A stretch of DNA of 64,000 bases from Lotus japonicus (GCF_012489685.1 NC_080042.1:23760150-23824149), one strand, 5' to 3'; shown: positions 1-10,701, counted from the stretch's first letter. The notes: generated by a model from the letters alone, not told the origin. Made by a program: numbers and translations.

Positions 1-2600
1 AAAACGTACTCAATGACTCTTAATAAAGTGCAATCAAAGTGTATAAAGCATAAAATTTCAACAGCAATAAAAAGACAAACATAACATAACGATGAAATGT
101 AACTCATGGAAACTCAAAAGCTTACTCCATGACTCTTAATAAAGTGCAATACCATTGACTTTATAACTGAATCTTAAAGGCACTTTACTTTGTAACTGAC
201 TAAAGACACTTTAAGCAAGATTAAAAGTAGGAAACATAACTGGCATTAAGCATTATTTCTAATAGTTATAAGCAAGTAGAAAAATGATTAATATTATTCA
301 TGACTTATCAACTAATGAATGAGGAAAGCATAACAAAAAATTATGAGAAGGAAATTTTCCTGCATATAGCATGGAGTTGTCAGATTCTTTCTACTTCAAT
401 GGTACTTCAAAAGAGCTATGAAGAAAACACAATTTCATTAAACAAAAGATCAGTTGCAGCTAGTCATCCCCGTTAGTTTTAGTTTTAGGCTATAAACCAT
501 TAAATAGTAATTTTAAATGTGAATTTTATGAAAAGGAATTTCATTCTGGAAGTTACTAATATATGTATATACTATATAGTACCTTTAGTGGCATGAAGTA
601 TGGATATACATGACCTTGGAGAAGGAGGGAGGGAAGAGAAGATTGAGATCACAAAGAGAGTCCTCATCTTTGACAACCCCCCCTTTCTCTGCCGCTTGCA
701 CCCTACCATGGATGACCCATCTTCTCAATCTCCCCTTGCTTTGAAATCAAAACCATAGATTTAGCACCCAAGATTATTATAGTCTAATTGAAATCATAAT
801 AAACTAAAGGGTGATGTTATGCTTCACCATATTGCCAAATGAATAGCATACTTGTAATACCAAAAAGAAGGAAGAACAATAATAAGAATTTAAAAAAGAG
901 AAAAGAATAACCTTTGATTGAATCAAAGGAAATTAGCTGGAGGATGATCGAGGAAAGAGTAATCGAGTAAATTTCGTCAGTTGTTGTCCTCTAGAAAATC
1001 CATTTGCGAGTTCCACTTAAACCAAACCACTCTAATAGTCATAGTATATATTCTGTATACAAAATAGTAAAATGATGATCAGCAAAAACCACAGCAGCTA
1101 CATCAAAAGCTAAAGAAGCAGCATATTGAAGACTAACCTTGATATCAAACCATAATTTAAAAAAAAAAACTAAATTTGCCTCTATCAAAAACTAAATTTG
1201 AAGCATATTAGATTATCCAGAAGAGAAGAAACAATAAAAGTGAACTTGGTCTACTCCAATTCTCTAAAGTGAACTATTACCGCAATGAACACTCAACAGT
1301 ATCAATTGCTATAACAAATGTAATGGATTGATCACACCCCTCCTCCACTTGCGGAATGTGCGCTCACCCCAGCCATGAAATCTCCATCTCCATTGATCCC
1401 TCCTCCGCTGCAGGCAATGTAAAGCGAAGCGATTAAAAATTAAAAGGTCGTCTGAGCGAAAGAAAGAGAGGTGAAAGGGGTGAGGGAAAATGTGTGGTGC
1501 ACAGGCATGTGAATGAAGAAGATGAATTCAGCAAGTGTTTGAAGTTTGAACCCTAGAACAAAGAAGAAATGGGCGTAGAATGGAGTCCTTGAGACAACTA
1601 ACCTGGCAGAGAGCAACAAAGTGAAAACGAAAGCAAGAGAAAAACCTAACGGAGAAAAGGTGAAAATGCGATCAACAATTCACAGAGACATTAAAAAGTG
1701 AAAGCTATGAAACTGCAGGAAGGGAAGATGTGAGATAAAACCAAATGTCGAAGTCAGACATTGAAACAATGGGGAAAGATCATATATAACACATAATTAA
1801 CCTAATCAGATAGTCATTTTTAAAACAGAAATTCCAGAGAAGGCTATGTTTTCCAGATTTTACTAATTCTAAATTAAGGCATCGAGTATGGGTACCTGGG
1901 GAGTGGTTGACATCATAAGCACCATTAGGAAACCTAATCACTGAAATTCTGAAAGAAGGGTCCTCGAAGAATAATGAACTGGGAATGGGGAAGACTTTAA
2001 TCGAATAAAGTGACAATCACAATATGCAAGTAATGGATTCCTTATAATTCTGAAGAAAACTTTTCCTTTGGAAGAGTGAATAATAAGGAATTGCTTCATT
2101 AATAAAGGAAATCATGTCCAGTAGATAACTTACCCAAACCTATGGTAATTGAGACCTCAATGGTTCGATGAAAGGATTACTATCTTAATGAGAGAACTGA
2201 ACTTTTCTGCATGAAAATGGAAGATTGGCTTAGTAATGTTAAAAACACAAACACGCATCATAAAAAGAGGATTTGATTAGAATTACTCAGTTCAGTGATT
2301 TTGTGAAGATACGGGCAAGAGCAAGGCTATATATTAGGAGCAATAAGAAGAAAGAAGAAAACCAAAATTAAAGAAGGAAGAATGGTTAGTAGAATACGTT
2401 CTTCCCCAAATTTCTAACAGAAGAAAAAAGGATCAAGTAAAATCATAAAACACGAAACATATTTGAAAATCAATTGAATCACGTACCTAGATAAATCCAT
2501 GCCACCAAGAACCATTTTTTTCAACGAATAAATATATTCACATCCCAAAGATGAATTTCCGAGGATGAATTTCACTTCAAACACAAACACAAATTCAATT
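1..2600. other. AT-rich DNA with no recognisable gene
   Basis: I see no gene I can name, no LTR ends and no RNA gene in this stretch. It has scattered short ORFs only. It lies downstream, on the minus strand, of the RECQSIM fragment, so it could hold introns or decayed exons of that locus, but apart from the exons listed separately I could not match anything with confidence. Confidence 0.5.
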
Positions 2601-2611
2601 CATAAGACAAA

Positions 2612-2980
2612 GCAATCACTGAGCCCATACTTTGTTAGCTTCCAGCACTGGTCTTGCATCAAGCTTATCAAGGGTGAAATCACAACCACCACTTTCCCAA
2701 TTAACAATGAGGAATCTGAAAGCACAGGGACTTACCTGCATAGAAAAAACCTTCCTGTAAATAAATACACAATTACTAAGAAGCACACAAGATTAATCAG
2801 AGAGAAATAACAAAACCAGATCTTGTTGCAGCAAGAAAAAGACAATCTTCATTTGCAATCCAAGCAGCTAGGGCTTCCTTCTGAAAACATTTCAATGCTG
2901 AAAACCAAAAATGCTTTTGCAACAACTTGCTAACTCTGTGCTCCCAATCAGATGCTACATCCAAATCTCCATTCACATCA
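2612..2980 (-). pseudogene. RECQSIM: RecQ-like SIM helicase fragment (two exons, broken)
   Basis: On the minus strand the first exon (about 2980 down to 2817) encodes DWEHRVSKLLQKHF, then FQKEALAAWIANEDC and a Walker A region. This is the start of the helicase core of the plant RecQ-like SIM protein, a family of ATP-driven 3'-5' DNA unwinding enzymes that act in the nucleus. A canonical 81-base GT-AG intron (2816-2736) splits the Walker A motif. The second exon starts at 2735 with the codons for K-S-L-C-F-Q-I-P and then loses frame; in the shifted frame the family sequence VVVVISPLISLMQDQC is readable. The first glycine of the P-loop is replaced by arginine (A-A-T-R-S-G-K-S). Only about 90 codons of a protein of several hundred residues are present, so this is a pseudogene fragment. 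The retained intron means it came from genomic DNA, not from mRNA. The upstream side joins directly to RPL4 sequence. Confidence 0.85.
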
Positions 2981-3455
2981 GAGTTGCTGACGACAAAGGG
3001 AAACTCCGGGACGGTCTCGATGCGGTGGCCGCGGGCGGGCGAGGATGAATGAAGAAACAACGGAGGTTGCGATGGCGGAGACCAGGGCGTGGCGCTTCTG
3101 GTTCACGTTGATCTTGCGGTGCCAGCGGCGCCAGATCTTGGTGGGAGCGAACATGTGACCACCACGGCACATGTTTCCGAAAGCTCCCTGGCCAGCATGG
3201 TGGGTACAACCACCGGGGACACGGGGGATACGGGAGAAAGGACGACCAGTTCCTCAAGACTCGGCGGAGCACTGGTGGCCGGCGAAAGGCTGGCGACTGT
3301 TTTTGGAGATGTTCAAATGGGCGAAATTTCCGATGTCAGGACGGATTGAAGCTCTCATGACATTAGGGATGGAATGGTGGTGGCAGCATCGGAGGACGCA
3401 TCGTCTTTTTTCTGGTGGTGTGGCCGTGGCTGTTGTGGCTCGCCAGGAATAGAGG
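2981..3455 (-). pseudogene. RPL4: Cytosolic 60S ribosomal protein L4 fragment (broken)
   Basis: On the minus strand the frames together spell out the N-terminal third of plant RPL4 (uL4), a structural protein of the large cytosolic ribosomal subunit. Readable family segments, in order, are [20 protein letters not shown], then GHQCSAES, then [32 protein letters not shown] and [17 protein letters not shown]. They lie in different frames: there is a frameshift after the SAES segment, a four-base duplication near 3030 before GHRIE, and a small deletion that removes residues before GHQ. The copy starts near the acidic N terminus (about 3450) and stops abruptly at about 2981, where RECQSIM sequence begins in the same frame. 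A complete RPL4 is about 400 residues; only about 120 are present. No function is expected. Confidence 0.9.
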
Positions 3456-3555
3456 AGGATGTTGTGGCTCGCCTGGAACAGAGGAGGAGACGATGGTGCA
3501 CAACTCTGTCGAGGAAGGAGGAGCCATAGAAGAAGAGTGGAACATGGTGATGTTT

Positions 3556-3720
3556 CAGCAGAAAGAAAACGAGAGAGAAGGAGAGTGATGAGAGAGTGAG
3601 AGCATGAATCAGTTAGATGAGGGAGAGAGTAAGCGGATCTGATTTGATGAGAGAGGAGAGATATGTGCTTGAGATGAGAGTATTGAGATAAGGAGGAGAG
3701 AGAGTACATAGGTGCCTACA
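3556..3720. repeat. GA-rich low-complexity stretch
   Basis: The plus strand is dominated by GAGA-type purine runs (CT-rich on the minus strand). Open frames through it are compositional. It lies directly upstream of the minus-strand RPL4 fragment, so it could be a decayed pyrimidine-rich 5' leader, but nothing proves this. Confidence 0.6.
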
Positions 3721-3730
3721 TCTCATTGGT

Positions 3731-3850
3731 TGAAGGGGAAAGTTGAGAGGGAAAGTTAAGAGGGAAAATTGGGAGGGAAAGTTGAGAGGGAAAGTTATGA
3801 GGGAAAGTTAGGGGGAAAGTCAAGAGGGAAAGTTGAGAGGGAAAGTTGAA
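3731..3850. repeat. Minisatellite, unit about 15 bp (GAGGGAAAGTTGA core)
   Basis: About eight imperfect head-to-tail copies of a GAGAGGGAAAGTT-type unit. Copies differ by single changes such as AAAATT for AAAGTT. It is non-coding. Confidence 0.85.
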
Positions 3851-4129
3851 AATTTGAGCACCTAAAATCAGGTTGTTTCAGCTATTTCGTTTGTTAAATG
3901 ATTAAAGATATATGCAATGACGGTGTAAACTTTGTTTACACAAACATCCAATTAAATTTGGTTTGGTAAAAAAATGTGTTTTTATTTTAATTGAACTTAA
4001 AAATGAATGTAATTCTCTTTTCTATGTTGTATACATTGATTAGATTGTTTCAACAAGTCGAGTTGGCTAATCTTAGTAACTTATCAACCATAAAAGCTTA
4101 ATTAGGTTGTTTCGACAGGTCAATCTTAA

Positions 4130-4700
4130 CCAAAATATCTAATCTTAAGAACTTAAAAGCCTCATATGCTTAATTATGTAATTTTGGCATATCGATCTTG
4201 CATGAACTAGTTAATATTATAAACTTAAGATCAAGGTTAGCTAACTATGTGTTGGTTCAATATCGGGTTCGTCCTTATTATCTATCGGGTTCATTCTAAT
4301 CATCCATCAGGATCATATTGACCACCCATCATGATCATCCATCATTGTAATCCTAATCATCCATCATGAGGTTCTTTGAAGGGTGTCAAAACCATTAATG
4401 GTCCAAATCAAAGAGTTCAATCATCATCATGCTATTCCTTTATATATGGATGAACATGCACGTGACCTATTGGTTACTAGAATATCTAATCTTAAGAACT
4501 TAAAAGCCTTATATGCTTAATTATGTTATTTTTACATATCGATCTTGCATGAACTAACCTTAAGTGATCATATTGACCACTCTAATCATTCTAACCATCC
4601 ACCGGGATCATATTGACCACCCATCATGATCATCGTTCATTATGATCCTAATCATTCATCATGTAAATTTCTAATCATTCATCCTGATTGAATATTCTTT
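4130..4700. repeat. Imperfect direct duplication of about 300-350 bp
   Basis: A block starting ATCTAATCTTAAGAACTTAA at about 4138 recurs at about 4485. The following ATCATCCATC-rich part (from about 4300) recurs from about 4595 with an indel. Within each copy there are small CATCCATCATG repeats. No gene seen. Confidence 0.75.
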
Positions 4701-4739
4701 ACAAATGCAATAAATCTGGCCTGTCCTACCAAGATGGTC

Positions 4740-5030
4740 ATTAGAATAGATGCCCTAGTTTAACCGAGACTATTAAAATAACTAACTTTAAGTTGAGAGT
4801 GTAACTAGAATAACTAACTCTAGCCATGGACTTTCAATAACTAACCTTAGGTTATTAAAGTCATCAGAATAGATAACCATAGTTTAATCATCACTATTAA
4901 ATAACTAACCATAGCTTAATCAAGACTATTAAATAACTAACCCTAGTTTAATCAGGACTATTAAATAACTAACCATAGTTTAATCGAGACTATTAAATAA
5001 CTAACCTTAGTTTAATCATAGTCAAACCTT
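4740..5030. repeat. Tandem repeat, unit about 32 bp
   Basis: At least four clear copies between 4890 and 5025 of a unit containing AGTTTAATC, GACTATTAAA and TAACTAACC, with more degenerate copies upstream to about 4740. The same repeat family returns at 7010-7330. Confidence 0.85.
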
Positions 5031-5061
5031 TATATATTATTAATGTTCACCACTAATCACT

Positions 5062-5340
5062 ACTGATGCCGCAGTTCAACTGGCAGCACGTGTCTGTTCC
5101 TAGGAACCCACAGGTCACGAGTTTGAATCTAGCTGATGCTTTTTGCTAAAAAAATTGAAAAACAAATTATGAAAAAATTTGGGCCTTTTTTGCTGCTGAC
5201 CCCTCATTTTTTTGTGTGCCAAAAATTATTTGGGCCTTTTTGCATTAGTCCATTCTTGTTGTTTTCAATCATCTACGTTAATAATTCATTTATGATTCTA
5301 ACAAACATCAACTTTGATGACTAAAAAAATAAAAAAATTA
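5062..5340 (+). mobile_element. tRNA-derived SINE-like element (candidate)
   Basis: The segment 5070-5140 looks like the tRNA-related head of a plant SINE. AGTTCAACTGGCAGC resembles the polymerase III A box and GAGTTTGAATCT resembles the B box about 40 bases later. It is followed by an unrelated body and an A-rich run at 5322-5338. It does not fold as a proper tRNA by eye, and I could not find flanking target duplications, so boundaries are guesses. Confidence 0.45.
5187..5290. repeat. Copy 1 of a dispersed TGCTGACCCCTC/GGGCCTTTTTGCATTAG repeat
   Basis: The order TTTGCTGCTGACCCCTC, a T-run, GTGCCAAAAA, then GGGCCTTTTTGCATTAG is seen here and again twice near 6740-6960. It overlaps the 3' part of the SINE-like element, so the three copies may be body fragments of the same family. 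Confidence 0.65.
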
Positions 5341-6720
5341 ATTACTAATATTTATTGAAAGACATTGATATGGGAGAAACTATTGACAACGATCTCCTCA
5401 TCATTAATCACATGCCACGGCAATGTCTATAGCTTATGAGATGGTGAAGATTAAACTAATACTAATTGATATATGAAAAGGAAAATTCAAATGCATTGCA
5501 CCAACAATATCTATAGCATAACTAATAAGATAGATATAGATTATCTTCTGAAGTATCTAATTTAAAGTTTGATCTTTGAACGAAATGTATGAATAATTAT
5601 TTGTTGGGAGATATATACTTAATGCGATCTCAGTATCTCGAGAGATTAATAATATGCTTACCAGTTGTGGATATACCTTGTGAAAAAAATACATTACGTC
5701 AAATAATTAAATGAGTATCTTCAACTAATTAATTAATTAATATTGGATTAAACTTAAGTAGTTTGAAAAGACAATTAGTCTGCACCACTTGGCTAAAATT
5801 AAATCTGGTAAACATCACACGTTAGGTGCCCAATCAAATAGTTTACAACCACTAATATATGATGTGATCTGTGTTATGGGGTGGTAGATCATAGGTCTTA
5901 TTCAAGCTCAAAACTGACATGGGCTTCAACTTCACCTTTTTAATGTACATGCTAGAATCCAAAATTAAGAGTTAAAACTAGGATAAGTTCATTGTCATCA
6001 ATGGTCAATCCCTTCATTACAGTACAACTATATAGAGCTTACATTGATATATTTACATATCTATGAAAACATATGTATATATGAACATCAATTTAATCAG
6101 GGAAATGCGTGTTGGTTATAATTTTTTCTTTGTTTTAAATCAATATATACTCATCGGAGTGAATTTTGATCATTTAGATTTTCGCCAAACAACTTGTTCT
6201 TTGTTCCTTTTCTCATGCCTTGAATAATGCTTATTAGAGCATTGTTCTTTCATATTATCAATGAATAACTTGTGTTTACATTGTTAGAAGTTCGTTTGAC
6301 AAAATACCATTTTGCACTACTTTGATCCAATTGGAACACTAAACGATGAAATATGATGTTTATAGGTCTTAAAAAGTAAAAACACATATAACTAGAATTT
6401 GCAAACCACTTGCCTTGAAGAGTTTAAAAATATCTATCTTTACCTAAATCTTTAAGTATATTTTTATTTATTTCACATGTAAGAAATATGCATTTTAAAA
6501 TACATATGTATCTGTTAATCTAAATAGCAAAAAGTTGAATTACATTTTTGTGGTCATTTGGCCACCAGTCTCCACCGGGAAAAGGAGAAAGTTCAATTTC
6601 ATTAAACATATAGTCTTCAATTCAAGCTATATGAATAAGAAACACTAAAAATGGTAGGGAAGAATTAACTCCATCTAAACGTTACTTAGATTAATTAGGA
6701 TTAGGAAGTCGCTTTGGCGT
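5341..6720. other. AT-rich DNA with nothing recognised
   Basis: No long ORF with protein similarity, no LTR boundary and no RNA gene could be recognised. Composition is uniformly AT-rich. Confidence 0.5.
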
Positions 6721-6740
6721 TTTGCCAACGCAATTAAAAT

Positions 6741-6960
6741 TAGCAAAAAACACATATCTGGGCCTTTTTGCATTAGCCCATTCTGTTGTTTTTTTTTGTT
6801 TGGCTGATGGACCTTTACTTTTCTATAAGGATTTGATTGTTTTTTTTCTTGGGCTAGTTTTTTTTGCTGCTGACCCCTCCTTTTTTGGTGCCAAAAACGC
6901 ATATCTGGGCTTTTTTGCATTAGCCAATTCTGTTGGTATTTTGTTTGGCTGATGGCCCTT
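6741..6960. repeat. Copies 2 and 3 of the dispersed repeat, as a direct duplication
   Basis: Two direct copies, about 6751-6810 and about 6897-6955, of CATATCTGGGC, a T-run, GCATTAGCC and TTTGTTTGGCTGATGG. They flank the GCTGCTGACCCCTCC block that matches copy 1 at 5187. Open frames on both strands here only translate the repeat. Confidence 0.7.
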
Positions 6961-7009
6961 TTTTTCATACTTTGACTCTTTTTTTTTGCGCTAACACAAG
7001 TTGACTAAT

Positions 7010-7330
7010 CTTAAGTTAAGAAAACCACTATAATAGATAAACCTGATTTAAGCTCTAGTTTAACTGAGACTATAGAATAACAAGCTCTAGTTTAACTGAG
7101 ACTATAGAATAACAGACTCTAGTCTAACTGAGACTATAATATAACTAAGCTTCAGTTAGGAGGGTCATTAGAATAACTAACCATAGTCTAACTGAGATAA
7201 TAGTATAACTAACATTCGTTTAAAAGGGTCAATGGAATGACTAATGTTAACTTAAGAGGTCAATAAAATGGATAATCATAGTTTAACGTAGACTTTAGAA
7301 TAACTAAATTAGGTTAAAAGTGTCATTATC
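7010..7330. repeat. Second block of the 32-bp tandem repeat family
   Basis: About six to eight degenerate copies of a unit built from CTAGTTTAACTGAGACTATA and GAATAAC. The unit clearly matches the 4740-5030 array (AGTTTAATC, GAGACTAT, AATAACTAACC). Confidence 0.8.
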
Positions 7331-7380
7331 CATCAATTCACTAGTATTCATTTAAATATTAGAATTGATCTAATCATATC

Positions 7381-7652
7381 CGCAAATTTGGAAAGATTTT
7401 CATGAAACGAATACCACCGTTGCTTCTGGAATGGTCGAAAACCTTAGAATCGGCTCCTCTTGGACCCAAAACGGATAAAAATGACCAAAATTATTAAAAA
7501 AACACATTACTTAAGTTTATTCAAAGGCCAATATCTGGTCCTATTTGCAAATCTGGAAATATTTTCAAGAAACGAACCACACCATTGCGTCCGGAACGGT
7601 CGAAAACCTTAGAATCGACTCCTCTTGGACCCAAAACGGATAAAAATGACCC
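7381..7652. repeat. Direct duplication with 165-bp offset
   Basis: Copy 1 (about 7381-7483) and copy 2 (about 7546-7652) share long runs such as GGTCGAAAACCTTAGAATCG and CTCTTGGACCCAAAACGGAT. The first bases of the former lie at 7433 and 7598, an offset of 165 bases. Copies differ by about one base in ten. No coding content recognised. Confidence 0.85.
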
Positions 7653-8402
7653 AAAATTTCCAAAAAACTCATTCTGCCACATGTCAGCACGAGAACAAGC
7701 CACATCAGCGTCTCTGACGTCATCAGGCGCGTGTCTCTCACAACCGAGAGTGGCCTCCACTCTCCTTCTTCCTCTAGCGCGAGTGGGGCGCGTGGCCGAG
7801 AGTGGGCTCACTCTCCGGCCACCTCGCCGGCAAGTGCGGGAGAGTGTAGCTTCGGCCGGGCTCCGTTTGAGATTCCGAAACTTGTTCCGGCCTCTTCTCA
7901 TCCTTCTGAATCCATCTATGACCTCAGATTTTCATTTCGGGAACTTTTAAAAATGGGTCATTTTCGAAAATGATGATTCCGGCCACCTCGAGTCACCATC
8001 AAAGCTCTAGTATGACTTGTTGGGACCGTGACTTGACGAGGAACTTCAAGGAGACACAGATTTTGCACAAATTCTCACCAAACATTGAACAAACAACAAC
8101 ATAAAATTATTTTTCCTAGCTAGTTACCACTTATGGAACCCAGAAAGTGAGAATAGTTTTATGCAGTTATTTTTCTATTCTTTCACTATGAGGGACTGAA
8201 TATGAATCAAACAGAAATAAGGGACTGAATATAAATCAAACAAAAATAAGGTTCTAAAAGTGGGAAGCAGAATTTAATTTTTAAATAGGCCCCTAGCACA
8301 TTTACATTAATGGCGCCGAAAAAGTAATAATTTGACTTTCAGTTCTTTTTTTTTGGGGCACCTGTGCCTCTCCAGAAAAATGGCATATGTAAGCTTTTCC
8401 CA
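7653..8402. other. Unassigned sequence with a GC-rich island
   Basis: The part 7680-7870 is much more GC-rich than its surroundings and repeats the word GAGAGTG or GAGTGGG. Overlapping frames on both strands have no recognisable domain. At 8352 there is a perfect short hairpin (GGCAC/GTGCC). The stretch ends where LTR sequence of element C begins; it may be an LTR of another family, but I see no ends. Confidence 0.4.
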
Positions 8403-8485
8403 TTAATAATTGAACCGACGAAAATTCTTTATGAAACTTATGACGTTTGGTTACTGTGTGACACTCGAGAAATCAGGGCGTTACA
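8403..8485 (+). repeat. Remnant of the C 5' LTR (3' end only)
   Basis: Matches 26519-26601, the end of the C 3' LTR, with a few differences. Similarity stops abruptly at 8403. It ends in GCGTTACA, just before the primer binding site. Confidence 0.9.
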
Positions 8486-8488
8486 TTG

Positions 8489-8500
8489 TGGTATCAGAGC
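8489..8500 (+). promoter_or_regulatory. Primer binding site, initiator tRNA-Met type
   Basis: TGGTATCAGAGC, three bases after the LTR end. This is complementary to the 3' end of plant initiator methionine tRNA and would prime minus-strand cDNA. Confidence 0.9.
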
Positions 8501-8774
8501 TCCAGTTGAGAAACCAGAGCACTAGGGTATGGGCACACGAGTTTATGAACTCGTTGGTGTTTTGTTTTGGGTAGAAGTGATTTCTAGGTTTCTGCGGTTA
8601 GATTTGGGTAGAACTTGTCTGCTAAGATGTTTGCTTGGTTTGTGAGAATGTATGTGATTAGTATCATTGTTGTGGTACTTGAGATTAAGTGTTTGTTATA
8701 TATATTAAGATACTTACTATTATTTGGGGCACTGACATTCGGTTGTGGTTCTATGGCTAAGCAGGAGTTGCATC

Positions 8775-9907
8775 ATGCCGCCGCGACAGGACCAAACCAA
8801 TGCTCAGCTTGCTAGGCTATGGCCCAGTTGGCTCAGGTGATGGCCCAGCAGGCTAACACGGCTGCTGCTCAGACTGCAGCTCAGGCTCAGGGGATGTTGA
8901 GGAACATGCTAGGAGAGCTCAGAGGGTGGAACGCGATCTGGAGCAGGACCAAATTAGGATGGGACTTATTTCAACCAACACGGTCCACCCAAGTTTAAAG
9001 GTGAGGTGGAACCCGAAAAGGCTGACTTATGGATTCAAGAGATAGAGAAGATCTTCGAAGCTCTCCATACACCGGGAGGAGAGAAAGTGAATTTGGCTAC
9101 CTTCATGTTGGAGGGCGATGCTGAATATTGGTGGAGGAGTGCTAGACAGCTGATGACCGCCAATCAGGTGGTCGTTACTTGGGACTCATTCAAGAGAGCT
9201 TTCATGACCAAGTATTTTCCTGAAACTGCTAGGGAAGATATGGAGAACCGGTTCCTCGGGCTGAGACAAGGAATCATGACTGTAGGGGAGTATACTGCAA
9301 AGCTGGAGGCTCTGTCGAAACATTCCAGTTTCCTTCAGGTGCAAGTGGATGAACCATATCTCTGCAATCATTTTATGATTGGGCTGAGAAATGACATCGA
9401 GGAGTCGGTAAGGCCTTTGGGAATCAGGGTTTATCAACAGCTGGTTGAGAATGCTCGAGAAGTTGAAACTATGAAGAACCGTCGGGGAGGCCAACACGAG
9501 AGTGGAGGACCCATTCGTACTGGACAGAGACAGGCTAGAAATTTTGACAGGGGTAAGGCACCTCAGAGGAAGCCATACCAACGTCCTAATGACAAGGTGC
9601 CATTTACAGGAAAAGGAGCGGCTACTGTTCCGAAGGAGGACATTGTTTGCTTCAAGTGCAACCAGAAGGGACATTATGCTAATAAGTGCGGAAAAGTAGG
9701 TCACTATGCAAATGTCTGCAAGGAAGACCCTGGAGTGTAGTTTAACTGCAATAAGCCAGGACACGTGGCAAGGGATTGCAAGGCACCAAAGGTTGAAGCG
9801 GGAGCGACCTTGAATGCTGCAGGAGGAAAGCTCCGGTAACAACAGGACGAGTGTACACCTTGAATGTTGATGAAGTTGAGAACACCAAGGGGCTAGCTCG
9901 GGAATAG
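8775..9907 (+). pseudogene. gag: Gag polyprotein of element C (frameshifted)
   Basis: Capsid and nucleocapsid protein of a chromovirus. The likely start is the ATG at 8775, but the reading frame is lost before 9006. From there a 244-residue frame carries the Retrotrans_gag domain ([26 protein letters not shown]) and a zinc knuckle CFKCNQKGHYANKC near 9649. The second knuckle lacks its first cysteine pair (CGKVGHYANVC). A TAG at 9738 precedes a third knuckle, CNKPGHVARDC, and another frameshift follows. Similarity stops near 9907, before any protease. No pol domain follows. It resembles the gag of element B in this window, from which it is clearly diverged. Confidence 0.88.
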
Positions 9908-10230
9908 GCTAGTGACCTTGTCACCGCTTTGTTTTGAGCTTGATACTTTGTTTTTGTGGAATTGTATTCCACTTACCTATGTTGTAGCGGTCGCCACCTT
10001 GCTTTTGATTCCTAAATCAAAGATGTAACCTCTTGATGATATTCAATAAGAGATTTCCTTGCCACCCAAGTCTTTGTTAGGATTTTCTTAGCTATAATGT
10101 ATGTACTATGAGATTGGGTGTGTTGAAGACTCATTCTTGAGTCAACGGGTGACCGAGTCACTGTCTTCCCTATGTTTTTGTGGTATTTTATGTGATTGTG
10201 ATACACTCTCGATTATCCTCACTTAGCGAT
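9908..10230 (+). repeat. Chain of perfect short hairpins in the C internal spacer
   Basis: Non-coding. Perfect inverted repeats follow each other: GTGAC/GTCAC with loop CTT (9912-9924); GTGGAAT/ATTCCAC with loop TGT (9956-9972); TTTGATT/AATCAAA (10004-10021); GACTCA/TGAGTC with loop TTCT (10128-10143); GTGAC/GTCAC with loop CGA (10149-10161). This density is far above what the surrounding sequence shows. Confidence 0.8.
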
Positions 10231-10612
10231 GATGGTGGAAGGAACCGTCGGCTAAGAAAGGATGGCGGATGGAGCCAATGATCGGAGTGCATCGATCGAG
10301 ATGATGGATGGAACTATCAAGGTCGATGAGTTGGTGGATGGAACCATCGGTTAAGCAGGAATGGTGGATGGAACCATTGGTCAGACCGAGATGGTGGATG
10401 GAACCATCAGGAAAGACGAGATTGGTGGATGGAACCAATGATCATATATGGTGGATGGAACCATAGATCGGAAAAACCAGATGGTGGATGGAACTGTCGA
10501 ATGGACTAGGTGGTGGATGGAACCACCGAACGAGTGAATTGGTGGATGGAACCTTTGAGCTCGGTGTCCGAAAAGTTTGTTTTCCCATGAATTGGTGGAT
10601 GGAACCTTTGCA
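10231..10612 (+). repeat. Minisatellite of about 12 hairpin units, constant loop GGATGGA
   Basis: About twelve units at roughly 30-bp spacing share GGTGGATGGAACC. Each forms a hairpin with loop GGATGGA. Flanking arms change together: AATGGT/ACCATT (10360), GATGGT/ACCATC (10390), ATTGGT/ACCAAT (10421), TATGGT/ACCATA (10447), GGTGGT/ACCACC (10509), TGGC/GCCA (10263). The first unit has loop GGAAGGA and the last two have weaker arms. Reading frames through it are only translations of the repeat. Confidence 0.9.
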
Positions 10613-10701
10613 TCTAGATCACCTGGACGGGACGCCGACCAGCGTGTACCGACATGAGCATAACACCTGTTTGACTTAAACTTTTTGTTGTTTTCGTGTG
10701 A

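Noticed and set aside
1895..1985. Possible exon on the minus strand (SLFFEDPSFRISVIRF) with an AG before and GT after
   Set aside because: Looks protein-like and has plausible splice sites, but I could not assign it to any family; too short to report as a gene.
2480..2530. Possible further RECQSIM exon (MVLGGMD on the minus strand)
   Set aside because: Only a few residues resemble the family and the frame is not supported.
3089..3452. Plus-strand ORFs over the RPL4 fragment
   Set aside because: Shadows of the minus-strand RPL4 coding sequence, which is the only recognisable reading.
5065..5140. tRNA gene
   Set aside because: A and B boxes are present, but arms do not pair as a tRNA; better explained as a SINE head.
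7521..7973. Overlapping ORFs of 80-126 codons on both strands
   Set aside because: They lie in a GC-rich island and a duplication; composition explains the open frames and no domain is seen.
9186..9842. 218-codon minus-strand ORF
   Set aside because: Shadow of the C gag on the opposite strand.
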